A stretch of 64,000 nucleotides of DNA from MPNP01 sp965215545 (GCA_965215545.1 OZ244066.1:2666001-2730000); one strand, 5' to 3'. Numbered from the stretch's first letter, positions 52,804 to 62,374 are shown. Numbers and translations: made by a program. The notes: generated from the sequence alone by a model not told the origin.

Positions 52804-54732
52804 ATGAAAATCCTGTTTCACCGTGAGGCATTCAAGGCGCTCAAAGGCAACAAGCTCATGAAAAATGAGAAAGTGCAGTTCAGTAGGGCAATTGAAAACT
52901 TTCAAGACAACTTTCGTCATCCGGGCTTGAATTTTGAGCGGTTGGGTAGTGGTGAGAAACAAAACCATTACTCCATTCGTGCATCTCGGGAATTGCGGTT
53001 GATCTTGGCGATTGATGACAGCGACCTTGTCTTGCAGCAACCGGAGAAGGCCGTGGTTGTCAATCTGGGCCATCATGACCAGATGTATGAATGGGCGATG
53101 AGGCAGCAGTACTCTACCGATATATCGGGGGCTCATATATCCGAGGCGGCCTGCCTGAATGATGCAAAGATCGAAAACAGATCAAACGTTTGGCTTGAGT
53201 CATGGTTGAGGCGTGAGGAATGGCACCTTTTTCTGCACCCATCACAGAAGAAGACTGTAAGCAGAACCTTCAATAAGCAGGCCAGGGTCTATGGTGGGGC
53301 CGGAACTGGCAAGACAGTGATCGGGCTACACAGGATTGCGCGGCTTGCGCGGGAGAGTCCACAGGAAAAATTCTTGGTCACTGCATTCCACAAGACATTG
53401 ATTCGGCATTTGGAAGACACCTTCTCCAATCTTCCAGAGGCACCTAAGAATGTGGAGTTTTGCAATGTAGACAAGATTGCCTCTGATATCTGCAGGGCAA
53501 ATGGCTACCGGCAAAATGTCGACACAAATCTTGTCAATGATGCCTTCGAAGCCGCCTATCGGGATGTCATAGCTGGAAGTGTTCTGGAGGCCTGTACGCC
53601 AGCTTATATTCGTGAGGAAGTTGATCGAGTCATCAAGGGGCGGGCTGCGACAAGAGACGAATATCTTGCCACAGACAAATTCCATAGGCTGGGGCGCCGC
53701 CATCGCTTCAATGGCAATTATCGCCAAAAATGCTGGGATTTCCACGTCAAGTGGAACCATGAGATGGACAAGCGTCAGACCACCAATTTTGCTGACAAGA
53801 TGCTGCGGGCCATGGAAATAGCGGAAAACAATGACAAGCCGAGGTACAGATCCGTGTTTGTCGATGAGGGGCAGGATTTGACCATGACCGCCCTGCGCCT
53901 GATCTGTGCATTGGTGGCTGGGAAGCGCGGAAATTCCATTCCTCAGGACGGATTGCTGTTTGCTATTGACAAGGCGCAGCAATTGTATGCCGGGGGCGTT
54001 GTGTATGGATGGGCCGGTCTCGAATTCGGTGGCAATTCCGTGAGGCTCACGAAGGGGTTGCGCACCACACGACAGATTGCGTTAGCTGCTGCCCACGTTC
54101 GTGGGCAGGATCTTATCGATAAGACTTATGCCGATGAAGTCGCCATTGAGCCCGAGGCATACCGACGTGATGGTCCGAAGCCATACTTTGTGCAGACTGT
54201 CGGGAAGGAAATCCCAAAGATGATCGAGATCATCAACAAAATCAAGTCTGAAAATCCCGACCTTCATGAAATTGGGGTCATTATGCACAGGGTGGAGGAT
54301 GCAATCGAATGCGTCAAGGCATTCAGGAAAAAAGGCGTTCCGGCATGCTACCAAAAAAGCGCCGAGGGATCAATCAGTAGGACTTCTCAAGATGTGAAGG
54401 TTGTAACCTTTGACAGTTCGAAGGGGCTGGAGTTTCATGCGGTGCTGATCCCGCGGATTGACAAATCGATGTTTCCACTGACGAAAGCGGATCAGGATGC
54501 CTTGAATCAGCGGCAAGGAGCAGATGAAACGGGTCAAAAGAATCACGATGGTGAGGTGCGAGAAAGACGCCAACTCAATCTTGACAGGCTTTATGTCGGC
54601 ATGACCCGTGCACGGGATCTGCTGTTCCTTATCTCCAGTGGTGAACCATGCAAAGAAATCCAGGATGCGGAAGAGTGCTTTGACTGGTATCCCGTGTCTC
54701 GGCCTATTGAATTGCCTGAGCACCCCAACTGA
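52804..54732 (+). CDS. RelE-like / UvrD-type superfamily 1 helicase fusion
   Basis: A 642-residue protein. The first ~100 residues resemble the RelE/ParE fold (KILFHREAFKALKG; HYSIRASRELRLILAIDD; VNLGHHDQMYEWAMRQ), ending with the HHDxxYxWA pattern seen before such helicases. A superfamily 1 helicase follows: Walker A YGGAGTGKTVIGLHR (~163-177), Walker B VFVDEGQDLT (~352-360), motif V VVTFDSSKGLEFHAVLIP and motif VI LYVGMTRARDLLFLI. The gene is visibly AT-richer than its neighbours with different codon use, suggesting recent acquisition. Proteins of this build are thought to act in defence or genome conflict, but the role is unproven. ATG 52804. Confidence 0.85.
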   Translation: MKILFHREAFKALKGNKLMKNEKVQFSRAIENFQDNFRHPGLNFERLGSGEKQNHYSIRASRELRLILAIDDSDLVLQQPEKAVVVNLGHHDQMYEWAMRQQYSTDISGAHISEAACLNDAKIENRSNVWLESWLRREEWHLFLHPSQKKTVSRTFNKQARVYGGAGTGKTVIGLHRIARLARESPQEKFLVTAFHKTLIRHLEDTFSNLPEAPKNVEFCNVDKIASDICRANGYRQNVDTNLVNDAFEAAYRDVIAGSVLEACTPAYIREEVDRVIKGRAATRDEYLATDKFHRLGRRHRFNGNYRQKCWDFHVKWNHEMDKRQTTNFADKMLRAMEIAENNDKPRYRSVFVDEGQDLTMTALRLICALVAGKRGNSIPQDGLLFAIDKAQQLYAGGVVYGWAGLEFGGNSVRLTKGLRTTRQIALAAAHVRGQDLIDKTYADEVAIEPEAYRRDGPKPYFVQTVGKEIPKMIEIINKIKSENPDLHEIGVIMHRVEDAIECVKAFRKKGVPACYQKSAEGSISRTSQDVKVVTFDSSKGLEFHAVLIPRIDKSMFPLTKADQDALNQRQGADETGQKNHDGEVRERRQLNLDRLYVGMTRARDLLFLISSGEPCKEIQDAEECFDWYPVSRPIELPEHPN

Positions 54733-54849
54733 TCATTGCAACCAATGCGTTGATCAACACATGGCGGCATAGCCATGCCAACCACTGCAAGTCACAACGC
54801 ACAGTCCAGTTTATGCAAATCACCTCCGATCAAGAGAGGCGCGGGGGTG

Positions 54850-55164
54850 TTATTTCGATCTGCGAAATTTTTGCAGGATTGGCTGTTGCTTGATGCGATC
54901 AATGACAGAGTAGGATTTGTATTCGTAACCGACTTTGTCGGCGATCCACCGAGCCAGAGTCAGGAGGATGGCCAGAAGAAATCCGATGAAGATGGCGGTG
55001 GCAATGCCGGTCACGGACCCGGCAAGAAACCACATGAAGAAGAGTGTGACGACCAGATCAATCCAGTGGGCATAGCGCAAGACAAAACGCAGTGTCACGA
55101 ATTTGAGCATGGTCAGCAGCAAACCTGCAACCGTGAGAATCGCGAGGATGAGATAGGCTTCCAT
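54850..55164 (-). CDS. Small multi-spanning membrane protein
   Basis: A 104-residue protein from ATG 55164 (MEAYLILAILTVAGLLLTML). It has about three membrane helices (near 4-22, 38-55 and 58-78) and a basic tail (YEYKSYSVIDRIKQQPILQK, FRRSK). The AGAGGT upstream lies directly against the ATG, closer than usual. The frame runs on upstream but without plausible coding sequence. It is convergent with the RelE-helicase gene. Family not recognised; phage or accessory membrane proteins can look like this. Confidence 0.6.
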   Translation of the reverse strand: MEAYLILAILTVAGLLLTMLKFVTLRFVLRYAHWIDLVVTLFFMWFLAGSVTGIATAIFIGFLLAILLTLARWIADKVGYEYKSYSVIDRIKQQPILQKFRRSK

Positions 55165-55519
55165 ACCTCTTGAATTAATCGATCCGAGCAGTGGGAACAA
55201 TCCCCCCGAGAACGACTGGCCCAGATCAATGGCAGCGCGATCCCGCTTTCCCTCAATCCCGCCCCGGGCGATCAACACGCTTGCCCCATCCACACATATC
55301 CCCCGAACACCGTCGATATGGATTGCCGGCAAGATCTGGCACCCGCGTGGCCCTCCGTGATGATGTCTGCACCTTCGCCAAGGATGTGGCTTCCAGGTGC
55401 CGGCCCTTGAACCCAGGTGGTCTGCGGAATTGCACTTGGCACCCCGGCGTTGTATTGGCCCGCCAAGGGGTTGGCCCTGAGCCTGCTTCTGCATGTCGAT
55501 TCAGTTTGCGTGGGTGAAG
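55165..55519. other. Intergenic stretch without a recognisable gene
   Basis: About 355 bases between the small membrane-protein gene and coaD, which point away from each other. Promoters for both should lie here. I see no other feature. Confidence 0.4.
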
Positions 55520-56020
55520 ATGCGGACAGGCCTGTATCCCGGGACCTTCGATCCTGTGACGGAGGGACATCTTGACATCATCCGACGGGCCGGATCGTTG
55601 GCGGACCGCCTCGTCATCGGTGTTTCTGTCCACAACAACAAGCAACCGCTTTTCAGCGTGGATGAACGGATGGCGCTGATTCATGATGCCATCACCGCTG
55701 TCGAGGGTGCCCTGGCATCCCGGATTGTCGTGCAGCCATTCGACAACCTGCTGGTCGATTTTGCCCGTGCGGTGGACGCCAGCATCATCGTTCGTGGCCT
55801 CAGGGCCGTCTCCGACTTCGAATATGAATATCAGATGGTTGGCATGAACCGGGTGCTTGATGAGCGCGTCGAGACCGTGTTCCTGATGTCGGATGCCCGC
55901 AACCAGGCCATTTCCTCCCGGCTGGTCAAGGAAATCGCCCGTCTCGGTGGCGATGTCTCTCGCTTTGTGACCCCCCGGGTCGAGGCGGCACTCCTTGCCA
56001 AACTCGGCCTGCAGAACTAA
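55520..56020 (+). CDS. coaD: Phosphopantetheine adenylyltransferase
   Basis: Fourth step of coenzyme A synthesis: ATP plus 4'-phosphopantetheine to dephospho-CoA. The 166-residue protein has the nucleotidyl-transferase motif GLYPGTFDPVTEGHLDIIRR, NNKQPLFSVDER, IIVRGLRAVSDFEYEYQMVGMNR and LMSDARNQAISSRLVKEIA. The start is ATG 55520 (MRTGLYPGTFDP), the family start; nine upstream codons are excluded. Followed by a cyclophilin gene 71 bases on. Confidence 0.96.
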   Translation: MRTGLYPGTFDPVTEGHLDIIRRAGSLADRLVIGVSVHNNKQPLFSVDERMALIHDAITAVEGALASRIVVQPFDNLLVDFARAVDASIIVRGLRAVSDFEYEYQMVGMNRVLDERVETVFLMSDARNQAISSRLVKEIARLGGDVSRFVTPRVEAALLAKLGLQN

Positions 56021-56091
56021 CCTACGATGTTGCCCTCCCCGCCCAGGGAACCGCCACAGGAATCCCGCGATCATCATGACAGGAGATCTCC

Positions 56092-56655
56092 ATGAAACAC
56101 CTGCACTTGACCTTGATTGCCGCATGCGCTGCCATCCTGGCACCGCCGGCCCTCGGTACTGACATGCTGGTGCTCGAAATCGCCGGTGGGACAACCGGAA
56201 CTGTTGAAATTGAACTCCGGCCAGACCTGGCACCCAACCATGTCGAGCGGATCAAGTCCCTTGCCAGCAGCGGGGCCTACGACAACGTTGTCTTCCACCG
56301 GGTGATCGATGGCTTCATGGCCCAGACCGGCGACGTCAGGTTTGGCAAACGGGATGGCACGGCGCTGGACATGGCGGGGCTCGGCGGGTCCGACCAGCCC
56401 GATCTTGACAGTGAGTTCTCCGATGCCTCCTACACGCGCGGTGTGGTTGGCATGGCACGTGCCGCCGATCCTCATTCAGCCAACTCACAGTTTTTCATCA
56501 TGTTCACGGATGCTCCACATCTCAACGGCAGCTACACCGTCTTTGGCAAGGTTGTCACCGGCATGGAAACCGTCGATGCCATCAAGCGGGGTGAAGGACG
56601 CGGCTTCACCGACCCCGACTATATCCTGAAGGCAACCATTCGGACGGTTGAGTGA
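56092..56655 (+). CDS. Peptidyl-prolyl cis-trans isomerase, exported cyclophilin
   Basis: Protein-folding isomerase of 187 residues with an N-terminal signal peptide (MKHLHLTLIAACAAILAPPA, cleavage near ALG-TD), so periplasmic like PpiA. Active-site segments are VVFHRVIDGFMAQTGD (catalytic Arg in FHRV), ANSQFFIMFTDAPHLNGSY and TVFGKVVTGMETVDAIKRG. GGAGA lies eight bases before the ATG. Its stop is 38 bases before the DUF3179 gene, probably the same transcript. Confidence 0.95.
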   Translation: MKHLHLTLIAACAAILAPPALGTDMLVLEIAGGTTGTVEIELRPDLAPNHVERIKSLASSGAYDNVVFHRVIDGFMAQTGDVRFGKRDGTALDMAGLGGSDQPDLDSEFSDASYTRGVVGMARAADPHSANSQFFIMFTDAPHLNGSYTVFGKVVTGMETVDAIKRGEGRGFTDPDYILKATIRTVE

Positions 56656-56693
56656 GGTCATGCGCTTCATTCTGTTCGATTGACCGGGCCAGG

Positions 56694-57707
56694 ATGACAG
56701 CCGCCCATCAACTGCGCATTGGCTTGCTGGCCATGACCCTGTGTCTGGCCGGCACTCTTGCTGCCATCGGTCAGGACCTGGAACGTTCCCTTGAACGTTG
56801 GGCTGTTGAATGGCCAGGGACGGATTTCGAGCAACACAGCGTCGATCTTGCCGAGATCTTCTCGGGCGGTCCACCCAAGGACGGGATCCCTGCCATCCTC
56901 GAACCACAGTTTCTCGCCGCCGGGGCGGTCGAGACCCTGCAGGAGAACGAGGCCGTGATGACGCTCGAGTTGCCCGGCGAGGTGCCGCGGGCCTACCCGC
57001 TGCGCTATCTGATCTGGCATGAAATCGTCAATGACCGGATCGGGGGCCAGCCGGTGGCCATCACCTGGTGCCCCCTGTGCAATTCCGGTCTCGTGTTTGA
57101 CCGGAAGGTCAATGGCGAGATCCTGTCCTTTGGCGTCTCGGGCAACCTGCGTCATTCAGACATGATCATGTATGACCACCAGACCGAAAGCTGGTGGCAA
57201 CAGGCCGTCGGCGAAGCCATTGTCGGGACCTTGACCGGCGCGCAACTCAAGCAGCTGCCCGGCTGGATCGAGTCCTGGGGCTCCTTCCAGAACCGCAATC
57301 CTGCCGGCGAGGTCATGGCAGAACCGAATTACCCCCGCCGCTATGGCCTCAATCCCTATGTCGGCTATGACACCAGCAGTTGGCCGTTTCTCTATGGCGG
57401 CGAGACCCCGCCGCACGACATCCACCCGCTCGAGCGGGTTGTGCGGGTGCAGGACTTTGCCGTGCTGCTCACTGTCCTGCGCGAGTCAGGACGCCTGCGT
57501 CACAACGGTGTCGAGTTCACATGGCAGGCTGGCGTTGCCTCGCCACTTGATGCCGGCAACGTGACGGGAGGCCGGGATATCGGAGCGGTGCGCGTGAAGG
57601 ATCTGGCCACCGGTGATGACCTGCCCCATGATCTGATGTTCGCATTTGCCTTTGACGCCTTCTATCCCGACGGCGAATGGGTCGTTATGGACACCGATCC
57701 GTCATGA
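56694..57707 (+). CDS. DUF3179 domain-containing protein, exported
   Basis: A 337-residue protein of unknown function. It has a signal peptide (LRIGLLAMTLCLAGTLAAIG, cleavage near AIG-QD), so it is probably periplasmic or surface-exposed. The DUF3179 core is evident: YPLRYLIWHEIVNDRIGGQP, VAITWCPLCNSGLVFDRKVN with a CxxC pair, SGNLRHSDMIMYDHQTESWW and YPRRYGLNPYVGYDTS. The CxxC suggests metal binding or redox activity, unproven. The start is taken at ATG 56694 (MTAAHQLRIG). It runs convergent with tyrS with no gap. Confidence 0.9.
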   Translation: MTAAHQLRIGLLAMTLCLAGTLAAIGQDLERSLERWAVEWPGTDFEQHSVDLAEIFSGGPPKDGIPAILEPQFLAAGAVETLQENEAVMTLELPGEVPRAYPLRYLIWHEIVNDRIGGQPVAITWCPLCNSGLVFDRKVNGEILSFGVSGNLRHSDMIMYDHQTESWWQQAVGEAIVGTLTGAQLKQLPGWIESWGSFQNRNPAGEVMAEPNYPRRYGLNPYVGYDTSSWPFLYGGETPPHDIHPLERVVRVQDFAVLLTVLRESGRLRHNGVEFTWQAGVASPLDAGNVTGGRDIGAVRVKDLATGDDLPHDLMFAFAFDAFYPDGEWVVMDTDPS

Positions 57708-58955
57708 TCATGCCTTGAGGGTCAGGCGCACGAATCGCTTCCTGCCGGCTGCCAGGACACAGCCTGCCCCGATCTCCCCGACCGTCAGGGTCCGGGCCGG
57801 ATCCGTCTCCACAACCTCATTGACCCGCACACCCCCGGCCTGCAGACGTCGGCGGGCCTCCTTGCCCGAGGGGGCAAGATCTGCGAGTACCAGGGCCCGG
57901 GGCAGGGGCAGTCCTGTGGGCGGAATGGCGTCCGGAGCGATGGTGCACTGCGGAATGGCCGCCCCCGATTGACCGGCGACAAAGATGTCATGGGCAGCCG
58001 CAGCCACCCGGTCAGATTCGTCCCGGCCATGGGCCAGGGCTGTGACTTCATTGGCCAGCACGATCTTGGCGGCATTGATATCGCTGCCACCGGCAAGGCG
58101 TTCGCACTCGGCAATCGGGAGCAGTGTGAAGAGTTTCAGAAACCGCCCCACATCATCATCATGAATGTTGCGCCAGTACTGCCAGAAATCAAACGGGGAC
58201 AGCCGATCGGCATTCAGCCAGACCGCACCCTGGGCCGTCTTGCCCATCTTGCGCCCGTCGGCTGTCGTCAACAGGGGCGAGGTGAGGCCGTACACCTGGG
58301 TGCCGTCCAGACGGCGGATGAGATCGACCCCATTGAGAATGTTGCCCCATTGGTCGGAGCCGCCCATCTGCAGGATGCATCCATGACGGCGATGGAGTTC
58401 CAGATAGTCGTAGGCCTGCAGGATCATGTAGTTGAATTCGAGGAAGGACAGCGACTGCTCCCGGTCCAGCCGTGACTTGACCGACTCGAAGGCCAGCATG
58501 CGGTTGACGGAGAAATGCCGCCCGATCTCCCTCAGGAACCGGATGTAGTTCAAGTCATTCAGCCAGTCATCATTGTCGATCATGATGGCGGCATTGGATC
58601 TCTCGTCGAAGTGGAGGAAGCGTGAGAAGATGGACCGGATCCCGGCAACATTGGCCGCGATCTGGGCCGTATCCAGCATCGGTCTCTCATCGGCCCGGAA
58701 CGAGGGATCACCGATCCGGGTTGTCCCGCCGCCCATGAGAACAATGGGCGTGTGTCCCGTCTCCTGCAACCATTTCAGCATCATGATCTGCATCAGACTG
58801 CCCACATGCAGCGAGTCGGCCGTGGCATCAAAGCCGATATAGGCAGCCCGGGGGCCGTCAGCGAGAGCGGCATCGAGAGCGGTCGCCCCACTGCACGCCT
58901 CGAGAAACCCCCGCTCCTCGAGGACCTGCAGGAATGCCGATTGATAGGATGACAT
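57708..58955 (-). CDS. tyrS: Tyrosyl-tRNA synthetase
   Basis: Charges tRNA-Tyr. The 415-residue class Ic enzyme has the HIGH-like motif ADSLHVGSLMQIMMLKWL, the tyrosine pocket FNYMILQAYDYLEL, GGSDQWGNILNGVDLIRR, and KMSKS-like DGRKMGKTAQGAVWL. A C-terminal S4 domain follows (PSGKEARRRLQAGGVRVNE). Start ATG 58955 (MSSYQSAFLQVLEERGF) is the family start; 76 upstream in-frame codons are not homologous. Transcribed leftward after eno. Confidence 0.96.
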   Translation of the reverse strand: MSSYQSAFLQVLEERGFLEACSGATALDAALADGPRAAYIGFDATADSLHVGSLMQIMMLKWLQETGHTPIVLMGGGTTRIGDPSFRADERPMLDTAQIAANVAGIRSIFSRFLHFDERSNAAIMIDNDDWLNDLNYIRFLREIGRHFSVNRMLAFESVKSRLDREQSLSFLEFNYMILQAYDYLELHRRHGCILQMGGSDQWGNILNGVDLIRRLDGTQVYGLTSPLLTTADGRKMGKTAQGAVWLNADRLSPFDFWQYWRNIHDDDVGRFLKLFTLLPIAECERLAGGSDINAAKIVLANEVTALAHGRDESDRVAAAAHDIFVAGQSGAAIPQCTIAPDAIPPTGLPLPRALVLADLAPSGKEARRRLQAGGVRVNEVVETDPARTLTVGEIGAGCVLAAGRKRFVRLTLKA

Positions 58956-58989
58956 GGGTCTGTCGCGGGTGTCGGGCCCGGTCGATCGG

Positions 58990-60291
58990 TCAGCCCGACG
59001 AGCCGAGCAGGTGGGAGAGGGCGCTCTGTCCCGCGTAGCGGGCCTGTGTTCCCAGAGCCTGTTCGATGCGCAACAGCTGGTTGTATTTGGCCAGGCGATC
59101 CGAGCGGGACAGGGAGCCGGCCTTGATCTGACCGCAACCGGTGGCCACGGCCAGATCAGCAATGATGGCATCCTCGGTTTCACCGGAGCGATGCGACATG
59201 ACTTGCGTATATCGGGCGGCCTCGGCCATCTCCATGGTCCGGAGTGTCTCGGTCAGGGTGCCGATCTGGTTGACCTTGATCAGGATCGCGTTCCCGCATC
59301 CATTGTCGATGCCCTTCTCGAGCAACGTCCGATTGGTCACGAACAGATCATCGCCTACAAGCTGGCAGCGTGTGCCGAGCCGGGCGGTCAATGCACGCCA
59401 GCCATCCCAGTCATCCTCGCTGCAACCATCCTCGATGGAGAGAATTGGGTAGGACTCCACCAGCTCAACGAGATACTCGACGTTCTCCTCGGCTGTCCGC
59501 TGTCGTCCCTCACCGGCAAAATCATATCGGCCATCCCGGTGGTATTCACTGGCGGCACAATCAAGACCCAGCCACACATCCTCCCCCGGTCGGTAGCCGG
59601 CCTTGACGATGGCCTTCTCGATCAACCCCAGGGCATCACGGCAGGAGGGGAGATCGGGAGCAAAGCCGCCCTCATCCCCGACCGCGGTTGAGTGCGAGTC
59701 GGCATCAAGCAGGGCCCGCAGAGCATGAAAGATCTCGCAGCCGGCCCGCAGGGCCTCGGCGAAACTGGGCATGGCCAGGGGCATGATCATGAATTCCTGG
59801 AAATCAATCGCATTGTTGGCGTGCTGGCCGCCATTGATGATGTTGAACATCGGTGCCGGCAGGAGGCAGGGCCGCTCCCCGGCAAGAAACGCATGCAGGG
59901 GTTGATCGGCGTGGGCGGCGGCGGCCCGGGCCACGGCGAGCGAGACACCAAGCAGGGCATTGGCCCCGAGACGGCTCTTGTTGTCCGTGCCATCGAGATC
60001 AATCAGCGTCTGGTCGATCCCGGACTGGTCGGTGGCCGGCAGACCGAGGATTGCCGGGGTGATCTCTCTGGTGATATTCCCGAGGGCCCGGGTGACCCCC
60101 TTGCCATTGTAGCGCTGCCGGTCGCCATCGCGCAGCTCGTGGGCTTCATGCGATCCGGTTGATGCTCCCGAAGGCACTGCGGCCCGGCCACGGGACCCAT
60201 CGGCCAGTTCGATATCAACCTCGACCGTCGGATTGCCTCGGCTGTCGATGATCTCCCGGCAGAGGACACGGGCGATGCACTGTTCATCCAT
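58990..60291 (-). CDS. eno: Enolase
   Basis: Glycolytic/gluconeogenic enzyme converting 2-phosphoglycerate to phosphoenolpyruvate, 433 residues, normal length. Landmarks: REIIDSRGNPTVEVDIEL, SGASTGSHEAHELRDGD (mobile loop), VGDEGGFAPDL, the Mg ligands in LGLDCAASEY and SIEDGCSEDDWDGW, the catalytic Lys in NAILIKVNQIGTLTET and the signature VMSHRSGETEDAIIADLAV. It begins just after the fur stop (60293) on the same strand. Confidence 0.97.
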   Translation of the reverse strand: MDEQCIARVLCREIIDSRGNPTVEVDIELADGSRGRAAVPSGASTGSHEAHELRDGDRQRYNGKGVTRALGNITREITPAILGLPATDQSGIDQTLIDLDGTDNKSRLGANALLGVSLAVARAAAAHADQPLHAFLAGERPCLLPAPMFNIINGGQHANNAIDFQEFMIMPLAMPSFAEALRAGCEIFHALRALLDADSHSTAVGDEGGFAPDLPSCRDALGLIEKAIVKAGYRPGEDVWLGLDCAASEYHRDGRYDFAGEGRQRTAEENVEYLVELVESYPILSIEDGCSEDDWDGWRALTARLGTRCQLVGDDLFVTNRTLLEKGIDNGCGNAILIKVNQIGTLTETLRTMEMAEAARYTQVMSHRSGETEDAIIADLAVATGCGQIKAGSLSRSDRLAKYNQLLRIEQALGTQARYAGQSALSHLLGSSG

Positions 60292-60292
60292 A

Positions 60293-60709
60293 TCAGGTCT
60301 TCCTTGTCAGTGGTGTGCCGTAGAGCTCCATGCGATGACCTCGCAGCTGGTAGCCAAGTTTGGCAGCGATGCGTTTCTGGAGGCGTTCGATATCCGGATC
60401 GACAAACTCGATCACCTCGCCGCTCGACAGGTCAATCAGATGATCATGGTGATGGCGGTCGGCATCCTCATAGCGAACGATGCCGTCCCCGAAGTCATGC
60501 CGTTCAAGGATCCCGGTCTCCTCAAGCAGTTTGACCGTCCGGTACACCGTCGCAATCGAGATGTTCGCATCATACCTGCTGGCCCGTTCATGCAACTGCT
60601 GGATGTCGGGGTGATCTGATGACTCCTCCAGAACCCGGGTCACAGCCCGCCGTTGATCCGTCAGGCGCAATCCCAGCGCTTCGCAGCGGTCGGTTATCGA
60701 TGATGTCAT
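60293..60709 (-). CDS. fur: Fur-family metalloregulator
   Basis: Iron- or manganese-responsive repressor (Fur/Mur) of 138 residues. A winged-helix N-terminal domain (LGLRLTDQRRAVTRVLEESS; NISIATVYRTVKLLEETGIL) precedes the metal/dimer domain with RHHHDHLIDLSSGEVIEFVD. The Cys pairs of some Fur proteins are absent, common in Alphaproteobacteria where this type often acts as Mur. Start ATG 60709 has AGAGAGG directly against it; an upstream AAGGAG is too far. One base separates it from eno. Metal choice cannot be told from sequence. Confidence 0.9.
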   Translation of the reverse strand: MTSSITDRCEALGLRLTDQRRAVTRVLEESSDHPDIQQLHERASRYDANISIATVYRTVKLLEETGILERHDFGDGIVRYEDADRHHHDHLIDLSSGEVIEFVDPDIERLQKRIAAKLGYQLRGHRMELYGTPLTRKT

Positions 60710-60877
60710 CCTCTCTCTGACCCGCTCCTTGACAACCTCCTGGCCCGTGATCTCACCATTATCCCACGGTCCAGCACCTCTATCACGACTCAATACGATT
60801 TGCACAGGGCCCGGCAGTGGCTCGGCCCATCGGGCAGGAATGATCCATGATCCAGGCCCTTGAGGTCTCCTCAAGCC

Positions 60878-62350
60878 TCAGGTCCCGCAGAACGTACGGG
60901 TGACCACTTCGTCCGGCCGAGGCGGTCCGGCCAGATCCTTGCGTTCGGGCTGGCTTGCATAGGGCGACTTCAGCGTGTCCACCAGCCGATGGAAAGTACC
61001 GAAATCACCCGCTTCGGCATCGGCAATGACCCTTTCAACCTGGTGGTTGCGGGGGATGAAGGCAGGATTGCAGAGCCGCATGCATCGGGCGCGCCCTGCG
61101 GTCGCGGCCGGTTCGCTTGCCAGACGGGCCTTCCATCGGCCCAGCCAGGCGGCAAGGGCAGGGGGCTCGGTCTCGGGAGCGACAGGAACCGAGGGGTCGG
61201 CCAGATCCCTCGATGCGAGCTGACGAAAAAACACCGTAAAGTCGGTCTCGGTGTCCTCAAGGGTCGCAAGGAGGTCGGAAATGAGGGTGTGATCGTCTGC
61301 GTCCACGATCGTCAGCCCGAGTTTGGTACGAAATTCCCGGAGCCAGGCCCCCTCGTAGAGATCCGGGAAGGCATTGAGCCTGTCCTGGGCCAGCGTGATG
61401 GCTCTGTCCCTGTCCTCATCAATCAGGGGTAGCAGGCAGGTGGCCAATTGGGCAAGGTTCCAGTGCGCGATGGATGGCTGGTTGCTGTAGGCATAGCGGC
61501 CGCGATGGTCGATCGAACTGAAGACCTTGTTGGCTTCGAACGTGTCCATGAAGGCGCAGGGGCCATAGTCGATCGTCTCGCAGGCCACCGCCATGTTGTC
61601 GGTGTTCATCACCCCATGGATGAATCCCAGCGCCATCCACTTGGCAACCAGCGCCGCCTGACCCCTGATCACGGCATCCAGCAGATGCAGGTACCGCCCC
61701 TCCGACTCCGGCAGTTGCGGGTAGCACCGTCTGATCAACAGGTCTGCCAGGGATTTGATTTCGCCCGTCATCGCCCGGGCTGCGAAGTACTGGAACGTCC
61801 CGACCCGGATATGACTGCGAGCAACGCGGACGAGGATGGCGCCCGGGAGTGTCCGCTCCCGGTAGACCGGTTCACCGGTGGTCAGTGCCGCAAGGGCACG
61901 GGTCGTCGGCACACCGAGGGTATGCATGGCCTCCGAGACGATGTATTCCCTCAGGACAGGACCAATGGCCGCCAGACCATCACCGTTGCGCGAATACGGT
62001 GTGCGCCCCGCCCCCTTCAACTGGATATCGTGGATCTGCCCATCCTGCCCTTCAATCTCACCGAGGAGGAGGGCCCGCCCATCGCCGAGGGCGGGAACCC
62101 AGCCGCCGAACTGGTGGCCGGCATAGGCCATGGCCAGGGGTTGCGAGCCAGGGGCCATGGCATTCCCGGACAGGATGGCGATGCCGGCATCGCTGGTCAC
62201 CGCTTCGGCATCCATGTCAAGTGTGCGGCACAGGTCCCGATTGACCCGAATGAAGGCAGGATTGCGCACAGGTTGCGGCGCAACAAAACTGTAACAGTCA
62301 GCCGGCAGGCTCGCATACTGGTTCAGGAAGGGGAAGATGGCACCCATCAC
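60878..62350 (-). CDS. selO: SelO/YdiU family protein AMPylase
   Basis: Pseudokinase-fold enzyme that transfers AMP from ATP to proteins and is linked to redox stress. The 490-residue protein has the family order: AYAGHQFGGWVPALGDGRAL, DIQLKGAGRTPYSRNGDGLA, SHIRVGTFQYFAARA, LGFIHGVMNTDNMAVACETIDYGPCAFMD and the C-terminal Cys in TRTFCGT. Ion-pair Lys and metal-ligand Asn/Asp (MNTDN; DYGPC) are present, so it looks active. Start ATG 62350; an extra Met codon sits next to it. Confidence 0.95.
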   Translation of the reverse strand: MMGAIFPFLNQYASLPADCYSFVAPQPVRNPAFIRVNRDLCRTLDMDAEAVTSDAGIAILSGNAMAPGSQPLAMAYAGHQFGGWVPALGDGRALLLGEIEGQDGQIHDIQLKGAGRTPYSRNGDGLAAIGPVLREYIVSEAMHTLGVPTTRALAALTTGEPVYRERTLPGAILVRVARSHIRVGTFQYFAARAMTGEIKSLADLLIRRCYPQLPESEGRYLHLLDAVIRGQAALVAKWMALGFIHGVMNTDNMAVACETIDYGPCAFMDTFEANKVFSSIDHRGRYAYSNQPSIAHWNLAQLATCLLPLIDEDRDRAITLAQDRLNAFPDLYEGAWLREFRTKLGLTIVDADDHTLISDLLATLEDTETDFTVFFRQLASRDLADPSVPVAPETEPPALAAWLGRWKARLASEPAATAGRARCMRLCNPAFIPRNHQVERVIADAEAGDFGTFHRLVDTLKSPYASQPERKDLAGPPRPDEVVTRTFCGT

Positions 62351-62374
62351 ACCAGCTCCGTCATCGATTGACCC

